From an uncultured Lachnospiraceae bacterium (GTDB lineage: Bacteria > Bacillota > Clostridia > Lachnospirales > Lachnospiraceae), in contig OMRF01000351.1 of NCBI GenBank assembly GCA_900313435.1, positions 1 to 22,074 of the forward strand: DNA of 22,074 nucleotides, given 5' to 3'. The notes beneath the pieces are model-generated. The model ran no database searches and was not told the origin of the DNA. It was given only the letters and a program-made list of their open reading frames with translations. Both the position numbers and the translations under genes were made by a program. Position 1 is the stretch's first letter. Every line of letters starts with the position of its first letter. Shown one piece after another: positions 14,769 to 22,074 of this stretch.

Positions 14769-16133
14769 ATGATAACTCAGGGCGAGGTACTTGAAACAAA
14801 CCGGATGATAGCAGAGGAAAACCTCGATGTAAGGACCATCACGATCGGGATAAACCTTCTCGACTGCATTGATCCGGATCCGGATAATACCTGCGACAGG
14901 ATATACGAGAAGGTCACCCGTACGGCGGAAAAGCTGGTAGCTACCGGCGAAGAGATAGAGCGCAGTTTCGGTATCCCCATCGTGAACAAAAGGGTTTCGG
15001 TGACTCCCATTTCCCTTATAGGCGCTGCCTGCTGTCAGATCGCAACTGATTTTGTAAAGATCGCCCGAACCCTTGACAGGGCTGCAAAAACTCTCGGGAT
15101 CGATTTTATCGGAGGATACTCCGCTCTTGTTTCAAAGGGTATGACAGATGCGGATGAGCTTCTGATACGGTCCATACCCGAAGCACTTTTTGTGACGGAT
15201 CTTGTGTGCTCCTCGGTGAATGCCGGCTCCACAAAGACGGGGCTTAATATGGACGCTGTCAGGTTACTCGGTTCAATGATAAAGGATACTGCTGAAGCCA
15301 CAAAGGACAAGGGCTCGATAGGTTGTGCAAAGCTTGTGGTATTCTGCAACGCACCCGACGACAATCCCTTTATGGCAGGAGCCTTTCACGGGGTGACGGA
15401 GGGGAGCAGCGTCATAAATGTAGGTGTATCCGGACCCGGTGTTATGAGGAAGGCTCTCGAGAGCGTACGGGGAGCTGATTTTGAGACACTGTGCGAGACA
15501 ATAAAAAAGACGGCCTTCAAGATCACAAGAGTCGGTCAGCTTGTAGCGAAGGAGGCATCAAAGGCGCTTCATATCCCTTTTGGGATCATCGATCTTTCAC
15601 TTGCGCCTACCCCCGCCATCGGCGATTCCGTCGCTGACATACTCTGTGAGATGGGGCTTGAGTACGCCGGCGCGCCGGGAACGACGGCTGCCCTGGCGCT
15701 TTTGAATGATTCCGTAAAGAAGGGCGGCATAATGGCATCTTCCTCCGTCGGCGGGCTTTCAGGTGCCTTCATCCCGGTAAGCGAGGACAGGGGAATGATA
15801 GAGGCGGTGAATGCCGGTGCCCTTACTATTGAGAAGCTTGAGGCAATGACCTCTGTCTGCTCTGTCGGTCTTGACATGATAGCTATCCCGGGGGACACGA
15901 CAGCCGCCACCATCTCCGGCATCCTTGCCGACGAACTGGCTATCGGAATGATAAATCAAAAGACTACCGCGGTCCGTATAATACCTGCCGTGGGAAAGAA
16001 GGTGGGCGACAGGGTCAGCTTCGGCGGGCTTTTGGGAGAGGCTCCGGTAATGAGAGTGAACTCCTTCTCCTGTGACGATTTCATTTCAAGGAAGGGACGG
16101 ATTCCCGCACCTATCCACAGCTTCAAAAATTAA
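14769..16133 (+). CDS. UPF0210 (DUF711/PFL family) protein
   Basis: Conserved protein of 454 aa, matching the usual length of UPF0210, a family related in fold to pyruvate formate-lyase-like barrels but with no established reaction that I can name. Family-typical stretches include the start NLDVRTITIGINLLDCIDPD, KRVSVTPISLIGAACC, FIGGYSALVSKGMT, SVNAGSTKTGLNMDAV, FHGVTEGSSVINVGVSGPG and SVGGLSGAFIPVSEDRGMI. No signal peptide or membrane segment is seen. GGAGG at 14755-14759 supports the ATG at 14769. It pairs with the upstream ACT protein, which may sense a small molecule for it; that link is inferred from the recurring gene pair. Confidence 0.9.
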   Translation: MITQGEVLETNRMIAEENLDVRTITIGINLLDCIDPDPDNTCDRIYEKVTRTAEKLVATGEEIERSFGIPIVNKRVSVTPISLIGAACCQIATDFVKIARTLDRAAKTLGIDFIGGYSALVSKGMTDADELLIRSIPEALFVTDLVCSSVNAGSTKTGLNMDAVRLLGSMIKDTAEATKDKGSIGCAKLVVFCNAPDDNPFMAGAFHGVTEGSSVINVGVSGPGVMRKALESVRGADFETLCETIKKTAFKITRVGQLVAKEASKALHIPFGIIDLSLAPTPAIGDSVADILCEMGLEYAGAPGTTAALALLNDSVKKGGIMASSSVGGLSGAFIPVSEDRGMIEAVNAGALTIEKLEAMTSVCSVGLDMIAIPGDTTAATISGILADELAIGMINQKTTAVRIIPAVGKKVGDRVSFGGLLGEAPVMRVNSFSCDDFISRKGRIPAPIHSFKN

Positions 16134-16147
16134 GAAAGGGTTCTCTC

Positions 16148-17272
16148 TTGCAGGAAGGAAAGGCTACAAATACAAAGAACGTAATACTGATACCGGCCCT
16201 TGACCCTGAAAGGGGTCCGCTTGTAGACCTTGTTTCAAAGCTCCTTTCCTATGATTTTCTTTCTGTACTCCTTGTAGATGACGGTTCTTCAACTGAAAAG
16301 AAGAGTGTTTTTAAAGAGTGTAAGGCGTTAGGCTGCGATGTCATAAGCTATGACGTGAACAGGGGTAAGGGCTATGCCCTTAGGAGAGGCTTTTCCGAGG
16401 TCCTTTCAAAAGAAGATGTCTATGGGGAGGCAGATGTCATCACAGCTGACTCTGACGGACAGCATACAGTAGAAGACATATTGAAGGTGAGAGAGGAGAT
16501 GGCTGCCCACAAGGGCGCGTTTGTCCTCGGGGTAAGGGACTTCTCAAGTGAAAGCGCAAAAGAAAATGTTCCCCCGAAATCATTAAAGGGGAACAGGTTT
16601 ACATCAAAGCTCTTCAAATACATGTACGGCCGGGAAATGGTCGACACCCAGACGGGTCTTCGCGGGATCCCGCACGATCTTCTTTCGGACGCCATAAAGA
16701 TCAAAGGCGACAGATACCAATATGAAATGAAGGCGTTGATCAGGGCTGTCCGTTCGGATATTGAGATAATCGAGACTCCGATAGAAGTGATCTATATGGA
16801 TAACAACAAGGGCACGCATTTTCGCCCCATCAGGGATTCCTTAAAGATAATCGGAGTGATAATCTCCCAGTTCCTAAAGTACTCCCTGGTATCATTGTCC
16901 TCATCGCTGGTGGACATCGTGGCTTTTACTATGCTTTCGGCCATGCTTGCACATGTCATACCGGTGGAGCATATCATAGTCTCAACCTATGTCGCGAGAG
17001 GGATCTCCGGTGCTTTCAATTTTCTGATGAACAGACGGGTAGTGTTTGGAGCCGGAAAGACAGCGCTTCTTCCCAGCATTATCAAATATATCCTGATAGC
17101 GGTACTAATTGCGAGCCTCTCGGCGCTGATAGTGAACGGGCTTTTCCTGATCCTCGGCTGGAACAAGACTGTGATCAAGATAATAGTAGATACCTTGCTC
17201 TTCTTTGTCAGTTACAAGCTTCAGCAAGCTTTCGTATTCAATCGTCACCCTCGTCAGCCTCGGAAACAGTGA
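16148..17272 (+). CDS. GT2 glycosyltransferase fused to a GtrA-like membrane domain
   Basis: A two-part membrane glycosyltransferase, 374 aa. The N-terminal GT-A domain (about 10-225) shows LLVDDGSS (D44, D45), NRGKGYALRRGF, the metal-binding DSDGQH (D101, D103) and DTQTGLRG, typical of dolichol-phosphate mannosyltransferase-like GT2 enzymes that charge polyprenyl phosphate. The C-terminal part (about 233-365) has four hydrophobic helices with SSSLVDIVAFTML, SGAFNFLMNRRVVF and FFVSYKLQQAFVF, the GtrA pattern. The likely job is making and moving a polyprenyl-linked sugar for wall or surface polysaccharide. TTG start 16148 follows AAGAAAGGG. The last 35 bases overlap the convergent ABC-F gene, and no terminator is seen between them. 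Confidence 0.88.
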   Translation: MQEGKATNTKNVILIPALDPERGPLVDLVSKLLSYDFLSVLLVDDGSSTEKKSVFKECKALGCDVISYDVNRGKGYALRRGFSEVLSKEDVYGEADVITADSDGQHTVEDILKVREEMAAHKGAFVLGVRDFSSESAKENVPPKSLKGNRFTSKLFKYMYGREMVDTQTGLRGIPHDLLSDAIKIKGDRYQYEMKALIRAVRSDIEIIETPIEVIYMDNNKGTHFRPIRDSLKIIGVIISQFLKYSLVSLSSSLVDIVAFTMLSAMLAHVIPVEHIIVSTYVARGISGAFNFLMNRRVVFGAGKTALLPSIIKYILIAVLIASLSALIVNGLFLILGWNKTVIKIIVDTLLFFVSYKLQQAFVFNRHPRQPRKQ

Positions 17273-18878
17273 AGACTGTACGCTTCTTCGCGTCTTCGTC
17301 GGCCGCCAGATATTCGTCATAGGTGGTCGTCTTGTCTATCATCGAGCCGTCAGGCAGGAACTCTATGATCCTGTTTGCTGTAGTCTCCGTGATCTCATGA
17401 TCTCTTGATGAAAAGAGTATCACTCCGGGAAATTTCTGCATTCCCTTGTTCAAAGCCGTGATCGCCTCCATATCAAGGTGGTCGGTAGGCTCGTCGAATA
17501 TCAGTACGTTTGAACCTTCTATCATCATCCTGGAGAGAAGGACTCGAACTCTTTCTCCTCCGGAGAGAACATTCATCTTCTTTACTCCGTCTTCTCCCGC
17601 GAGCAGCATCCTTCCAAGAAAGCCTCTGACATAGGTCGCGTCCTTGATCTCTGAAAACTGCGTGAGATAATCGGCGATGCTGTCTGTATTGTCAAATATT
17701 TTTGCGTTGTTTTTGGGGAAATAGGAGTGGGAGGTGGTGACACCCCATTTGAAATCTCCTGAGTCAGCTTCCATTTCTCCCGCGAGTATCGAGAATAATG
17801 TGGTCTTCGCAAGCTCGTTTCCGCCTACAAAGCCTATCTTATCATCATGTCCCACGGTAAAAGAGATATTGTCGAGAACCTTTTTCCCGTCTATCGTCTT
17901 TGAGATATTGTGGACTTCGAGCACCTCGTTTCCTATCTCCCTTCCGGGACGGAAATCAATGTAGGGATACTTTCTTGAGGAAGGTCTGATGTCTTCAAGC
18001 TCTATCTTTTCAAGGGCGCGCTTCCTGGATGTCGCCTGCTTTGATTTTGAGGCGTTTGCGGAGAAGCGGGAGATGAATTCCTTGAGCTCCTTGATCTGCT
18101 CCTCCTTTTTCTTGTTGGCTTCCTTCTTTTGTTTTTCGATGAGCTGGGACGACTCGAACCAGAAGTCGTAGTTTCCCGCAAAGACCTGGATCTTTCCGTA
18201 GTCTATGTCGCAGATGTTCGTGCAGACGCGGTTTAAGAAATAACGGTCGTGGGAGACCACTATGACGGTATTCTGGAAATTGATGAGGAATTCCTCAAGC
18301 CATTCTATTGCGTCAAGGTCAAGGTGGTTCGTGGGCTCGTCTAAAAGGAGTATGTCAGGAGTTCCGAAGAGTGCCTTTGCAAGAAGGATCTTTACCTTAA
18401 GCGCAGAGGGAACGTCTTTCATAAGAGTATGATGAAATTCCTCCGGAACGGAGAGACCGTTCAAAAGTGTCTCGGCATCCGACTCCGCGTTCCACCCGTC
18501 CATCTCCGCAAATTCCGTTTCAAGCTCACTTGCTTTGATTCCGTCCTCATCGGAAAAATCGGGCTTTGCGTAAAGCGCATCCTTTTCCTTTGAGACCTCG
18601 TAGAGCCTCTGATTTCCCATGATCACGGTATCGATAACGGGGTATTCGTCATATTTTGATTGATCCTGTTCAAGGAAGGAAAGTCTTTGACCGGGATCCA
18701 TGGAGATCGTGCCTGTGGTAGGTTCGAGACGGCCCGAGAGTATCTTCAGGAAGGTTGATTTTCCTGCGCCGTTTGCACCGATGATGCCATAGCAGTTGCC
18801 TTCGGTGAAGCGTATGTTGACCTCTTCAAAAAGGGCTTTTTTTCCGATGCGAAGTGAGATGTTACTGGCTTCTATCAT
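17238..18878 (-). CDS. ABC-F family ATPase (YkpA/YbiT type)
   Basis: Soluble duplicated ABC ATPase without membrane segments, of the ABC-F class that acts on ribosomes. It is 546 aa. Domain 1 has Walker A GIIGANGAGKST (about 31-42), a degenerate signature (SALKVKILLAKALFG instead of LSGGQ) and Walker B DILLLDEPTNHLD. A charged Lys/Glu-rich linker (about 240-310) follows. Domain 2 has an unusual Walker A, GGNELAKTT, in which the usual Gly before Lys is Ala, then LSGGERVRVLLSRMM and VLIFDEPTDHLD. The degenerate first signature fits the YkpA/YbiT subgroup, which is usually housekeeping and not antibiotic resistance. The tail is acidic. ATG 18878 is preceded by AGGAG on the minus strand, and a promoter candidate lies at 18930-18957. 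Its 3' end runs 35 bases into the glycosyltransferase gene. Confidence 0.92.
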   Translation of the reverse strand: MIEASNISLRIGKKALFEEVNIRFTEGNCYGIIGANGAGKSTFLKILSGRLEPTTGTISMDPGQRLSFLEQDQSKYDEYPVIDTVIMGNQRLYEVSKEKDALYAKPDFSDEDGIKASELETEFAEMDGWNAESDAETLLNGLSVPEEFHHTLMKDVPSALKVKILLAKALFGTPDILLLDEPTNHLDLDAIEWLEEFLINFQNTVIVVSHDRYFLNRVCTNICDIDYGKIQVFAGNYDFWFESSQLIEKQKKEANKKKEEQIKELKEFISRFSANASKSKQATSRKRALEKIELEDIRPSSRKYPYIDFRPGREIGNEVLEVHNISKTIDGKKVLDNISFTVGHDDKIGFVGGNELAKTTLFSILAGEMEADSGDFKWGVTTSHSYFPKNNAKIFDNTDSIADYLTQFSEIKDATYVRGFLGRMLLAGEDGVKKMNVLSGGERVRVLLSRMMIEGSNVLIFDEPTDHLDMEAITALNKGMQKFPGVILFSSRDHEITETTANRIIEFLPDGSMIDKTTTYDEYLAADEDAKKRTVFTVSEADEGDD

Positions 18879-18927
18879 ATTGATCTACTCCTGTTAAAGA
18901 TAATATCTTGTGCAACGCCACGGAGAA

Positions 18928-18946
18928 GCATTTTAACCGAAAATGC
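18928..18946. repeat. Perfect 7-bp inverted repeat over the ABC-F -10 element
   Basis: GCATTTT (18928-18934) and AAAATGC (18940-18946) are perfect inverted copies separated by AACCG. The repeat covers the proposed -10 of the minus-strand promoter. Its size and position fit a binding site for a dimeric regulator, but it is short and A/T-rich, so chance is possible. The rest of the 242-bp divergent region (18879-19120) holds the two candidate promoters and no gene that I can see. Confidence 0.35.
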
Positions 18947-18957
18947 CGTATTTTCAA
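18930..18957 (-). promoter_or_regulatory. Candidate sigma-A promoter for the ABC-F gene
   Basis: On the minus strand TTGAAA (18957-18952) and TAAAAT (18935-18930) are 16 bases apart, giving a start near 18923 and a leader of about 45 bases before ATG 18878. The -10 element lies inside the inverted repeat at 18928-18946, which could make it an operator. Assigned by eye. Confidence 0.42.
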
Positions 18958-19008
18958 AGAGTGTATTTTTTTGTTTTGGCATAAGTACAGGATTGGAGTG
19001 ATTATTTG

Positions 19009-19037
19009 TTGATTTTTGGCTCTCAAATACATATATT
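19009..19037 (+). promoter_or_regulatory. Candidate sigma-A promoter for nifJ
   Basis: TTGATT (19009-19014) and TATATT (19032-19037) are 17 bases apart in an A/T-rich stretch. The expected start is near 19044, leaving a leader of about 77 bases. The leader contains a weak pair AGCGC (19053-19057) and GCGCT (19071-19075) around a T-rich loop. No known riboswitch fold was recognised. Confidence 0.42.
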
Positions 19038-19120
19038 TTATATCAGCGACTTAGCGCTCTTTTTATTTTTGCGCTTTGTATTCAATGGAACCAGTGATAA
19101 TGATTAGGAGGATTTAGCAA

Positions 19121-22074
19121 ATGGCAAGAAAAATGAAGACCATGGACGGCAATGAAGCCGCTGCATACGCATCTTATGCCTATACAGAAGTTGCCGCCAT
19201 GTACCCTATCACGCCGTCGTCCGTCATGCCTGAGCATGTAGACGAATGGGCAACCCAGGGCAAGAAGAACATGTTCGGACGCGCGGTACAGATCACCGAG
19301 ATGCAGTCCGAGGCAGGCGCTGCGGGCGCAGTTCATGGATCACTCGTCGCAGGCGCACTCACATCTACCTACACGGCGTCACAGGGACTTCTCCTCATGA
19401 TCCCCGACATCTACAAGGTTGCCGGTGAGAGACTTCCGGGCGTGTTCAATGTTTCAGCTCGTTGTGTTGCGAGCCACGCTCTCAACATCTTCGGTGATCA
19501 CTCGGATGTTTACGCTTGCCGCCAGACAGGTGCTGCAATGCTCTGCGAATCCTCTGTTCAGGAGGTTATGGATCTTACTCCCGTAGCTTACTGCGCGGCT
19601 GTAGAGGGCAGACTTCCTTTCATCAATTTCTTTGACGGATTCCGTACATCCCACGAGATACAGAAGATCGAAGTTTGGTCTGATGAGGATCTTGCTGATC
19701 TTATCAATAAGGATGCGATCAAGGCTTTCAAAGCAAATGCCCTGAATCCTAATCATCCCCGTCAGTTGGGTTCAGCTCAGAATCCCGACATATTCTTCCA
19801 GACAAGAGAATCCTGCAACAGCGCTTACAACGATCTTCCCGCGATAGTACAGAAGTATATGGACAAGGTCAACGCGAAGGCAGGTACTGATTATAAGCTC
19901 TTCAATTATTATGGAGCTTCTGATGCCGAGACAGTCATCATCGCAATGGGGTCCGTAAATGATACCATCGAAGAGACCATTGATTATCTTACAGAAAAGG
20001 GCGAGAAGGTCGGCGTCGTAAAGGTACGTCTCTACAGACCTTTCTGCGCTGAAAAGCTTATCGAAGCAATCCCTGCTTCCGTTAAGAGGATTGAAGTCCT
20101 TGACCGTACGAAGGAGCCCGGTTCACTCCATGAGCCTCTTGCTCTCGATGTTATCTCCGCTCTCAAGGGAACGAAGTTTGAGTCTGTTCCCGTTATGTGC
20201 GGACGTTACGGTCTTGGTTCAAAGGATACTACTCCGGCTGATATCGTTGCATGCTTCCACAATGATTCAAAGACTGAATTCACGCTTGCAATCTATGATG
20301 ATGTGACGAACCTTTCACTTGATGCCGGCGAGCCCATCGTTACTACTCCCGAGGGAACAACGAACTGCAAGTTCTGGGGACTTGGCGCAGACGGTACCGT
20401 AGGCGCGAACAAGAACTCCATCAAGATCATAGGCGACAATACTGACATGTACGCTCAGGCTTACTTTGATTATGATTCAAAGAAGTCCGGCGGTGTTACA
20501 ATTTCCCACCTGCGTTTCGGTAAAGACCCCATCCGGTCCACATATCTTATAAATATGGCTAATTTCGTTGCCTGCCATAATCCTTCCTATGTACGTAAGT
20601 ACAACATGGTTCAGGATATCGTAGACGGCGGAACTTTCCTTCTTAACTGTTCATGGGATATGGAAGGCTTGGAGAAAAATCTTCCGGGACAGGCCAAGAG
20701 ATATATTGCAGAGCATAACATCAAATTCTACACCATAGACGGTATCAAGATCGGTAAGGAGATCGGTCTTGGCGGACGTATTAATACAGTTCTCCAGTCA
20801 GCATTCTTCAAACTGGCAAATATCATCCCCGAGGATAAGGCTATCGAGCTTATGAAGAAGGCTGCTCTGGACACCTACGGACGTAAGGGTGATAAGGTAG
20901 TTCAGATGAACTATGACGCTATCGACCGCGGTGCAAAAGACGTAGTTGAGATCAAGGTTCCGGCTTCCTGGAAGGATGCAAAGGATGAAGAATTCTTCGG
21001 AAAGAAAGTCTGCGGTCACAGAAAAGACGTTGTGGATTTCGTTAATAATATCCAGAGACCTATTAATGCTCAGGAAGGAAACAAGCTTCCCGTATCAGCA
21101 TTTAAGCCTTATGTAGCCGGTAACACACCCTCAGGTACTGCTGCATACGAGAAGAGAGGTATAGCAGTAGATGTTCCCAGCTGGAATCCGGATAACTGTA
21201 TCCAGTGTAACTTCTGCTCATATGTATGTCCTCATGCAGCTATCAGACCTATTGCCATGACCGCTGAGGAAGCTGATAAGGCTCCGGCAGCCATGAAGAA
21301 GGCTAAGATGACAGGACTTGATAACCTGACATTCTCCATGACAGTATCAGTTCTTGACTGTACAGGCTGCGGATCCTGTGCAAATGTATGTCCGGGCAAG
21401 AAGGGCAACAAGGCTCTTACCATGACATCACTTGAAGAGAATATGGATCAGCAGGAGTGCTTCTCCTACGGAAGACACCTGCCTGTTAAGCCTGAGGTTA
21501 ACGAGAAGTTCAAAGAGACAGCAGTTAAGGGTTCACAGTTTAAGCAGCCCCTCCTTGAGTTCTCAGGTGCATGCGCAGGCTGCGGTGAGACACCTTACGC
21601 TAAGCTGGTTACCCAGTTATTCGGAGACAGAATGTACATTGCTAATGCTACAGGATGTTCATCTATCTGGGGTAACTCATCACCCTCTACTCCTTATACG
21701 GTAAATTCAGAGGGCAAGGGACCTGCATGGTCAAACTCACTCTTTGAGGATGCTGCGGAGTTCGGATATGGTATGTTCTTGGCTCAGAGGGCACTTCGTG
21801 CTTCACTTAAGGCTAAGATCGAGGATATAGCAGTAAACGGCTGCAAGGAAGAGGCTAAGGCAGCTGCCAAGGAATACTTAGATACCTTTAATAACGGTGC
21901 TTTAAACGGACCGGCTACAGACAAGCTTGTTAAGATCTTAGAGGGATGCGACGGCGACAAGGCTAAGGACATCCTTAAGGATAAAGATTTCTTAGCTAAG
22001 AAGTCCCAGTGGATCTTCGGTGGTGACGGATGGGCTTATGATATCGGATTCGGCGGACTTGACCATGTACTTGC
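19121..22074 (+). CDS. nifJ: Pyruvate:ferredoxin (flavodoxin) oxidoreductase, 3' end beyond window
   Basis: Oxidises pyruvate with coenzyme A to acetyl-CoA and CO2, reducing ferredoxin; a central enzyme of anaerobic carbon metabolism in the cytoplasm. The frame is open from ATG 19121, after a strong AGGAGG (19106-19111), to the window end. That covers 984 residues of an expected 1170-1180, so the gene is cut by the window and not broken. Domain I begins with AAAYASYAYTEVAAMYPITP. The two-cluster ferredoxin domain has CIQCNFCSYVCP (C693, C696, C699, C703) and CTGCGSCANVCP (C747, C750, C753, C757). Proximal cluster ligands C818, C821 and C846 have the spacing of the crystallised Desulfovibrio enzyme; the fourth Cys lies beyond the window. 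The thiamine-diphosphate motif FGGDGWAYDIGFGGLDH is at the very end. It is divergent from the ABC-F gene and probably strongly expressed. Confidence 0.97.
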   Translation, partial: MARKMKTMDGNEAAAYASYAYTEVAAMYPITPSSVMPEHVDEWATQGKKNMFGRAVQITEMQSEAGAAGAVHGSLVAGALTSTYTASQGLLLMIPDIYKVAGERLPGVFNVSARCVASHALNIFGDHSDVYACRQTGAAMLCESSVQEVMDLTPVAYCAAVEGRLPFINFFDGFRTSHEIQKIEVWSDEDLADLINKDAIKAFKANALNPNHPRQLGSAQNPDIFFQTRESCNSAYNDLPAIVQKYMDKVNAKAGTDYKLFNYYGASDAETVIIAMGSVNDTIEETIDYLTEKGEKVGVVKVRLYRPFCAEKLIEAIPASVKRIEVLDRTKEPGSLHEPLALDVISALKGTKFESVPVMCGRYGLGSKDTTPADIVACFHNDSKTEFTLAIYDDVTNLSLDAGEPIVTTPEGTTNCKFWGLGADGTVGANKNSIKIIGDNTDMYAQAYFDYDSKKSGGVTISHLRFGKDPIRSTYLINMANFVACHNPSYVRKYNMVQDIVDGGTFLLNCSWDMEGLEKNLPGQAKRYIAEHNIKFYTIDGIKIGKEIGLGGRINTVLQSAFFKLANIIPEDKAIELMKKAALDTYGRKGDKVVQMNYDAIDRGAKDVVEIKVPASWKDAKDEEFFGKKVCGHRKDVVDFVNNIQRPINAQEGNKLPVSAFKPYVAGNTPSGTAAYEKRGIAVDVPSWNPDNCIQCNFCSYVCPHAAIRPIAMTAEEADKAPAAMKKAKMTGLDNLTFSMTVSVLDCTGCGSCANVCPGKKGNKALTMTSLEENMDQQECFSYGRHLPVKPEVNEKFKETAVKGSQFKQPLLEFSGACAGCGETPYAKLVTQLFGDRMYIANATGCSSIWGNSSPSTPYTVNSEGKGPAWSNSLFEDAAEFGYGMFLAQRALRASLKAKIEDIAVNGCKEEAKAAAKEYLDTFNNGALNGPATDKLVKILEGCDGDKAKDILKDKDFLAKKSQWIFGGDGWAYDIGFGGLDHVL

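Noticed and set aside
19044..19120. Riboswitch in the nifJ leader
   Set aside because: Only a 5-bp stem with a T-rich loop is visible, with no known aptamer motif and a short leader.

Overview
The window looks like a chromosomal segment of an anaerobic Firmicute of the class Clostridia, most likely family Lachnospiraceae. This is inferred from gene order and protein style: mraY-ftsW-ftsQ-ftsZ without ftsA between ftsQ and ftsZ, an FtsA-like protein placed elsewhere, an ACT/UPF0210 pair, an ABC-F protein of the YkpA/YbiT type, and a single-chain pyruvate:ferredoxin oxidoreductase. Base composition is moderate, and Shine-Dalgarno sequences are typical for Firmicutes. No tRNA, rRNA, CRISPR array, insertion sequence or phage gene was seen.

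Layout. (1) 27-2862: the tail of a division/cell-wall (dcw) cluster, mraY, ftsW and ftsQ/divIB, joined by ATGA and GTGA stop/start overlaps. (2) 2863-3358: a 496-bp gap with no full-length gene. It holds decayed in-frame pieces of ftsZ, ftsW and ftsQ, in that order, followed by a candidate promoter for ftsZ. This is the most unusual part of the window. (3) 3359-4639: ftsZ, closed by a perfect 12-bp hairpin that probably terminates transcription. (4) 4732-17272: a long, tightly packed same-strand run with no good internal terminator: beta-CASP nuclease, aminopeptidase P, polA, coaE, an FtsA-like protein with a long C-terminal extension, a YycJ/WalJ hydrolase, an ACT protein, a possible 37-aa ORF, a UPF0210 protein and a GT2-GtrA fusion. 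(5) 17238-18878, minus strand: an ABC-F ATPase whose 3' end overlaps the glycosyltransferase by 35 bp. (6) 18879-19120: a divergent promoter region. (7) 19121 to the window end: nifJ, cut off by the window edge.

How the genes fit together. MraY makes lipid I, FtsW polymerises lipid II at the septum, FtsQ/DivIB scaffolds the divisome and FtsZ builds the ring. The FtsA-like protein is the likely membrane-side partner of FtsZ, although it sits about 7 kb downstream beside DNA repair (polA) and coenzyme A synthesis (coaE). NifJ uses coenzyme A to convert pyruvate to acetyl-CoA and reduced ferredoxin.

I did not find a clearly new multi-gene system. The best candidates for new biology are the ftsZ/ftsW/ftsQ mosaic between ftsQ and ftsZ, which looks like the scar of a collapsed tandem duplication, and the extended FtsA-like protein. 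All identity counts were made by eye from the given sequence.
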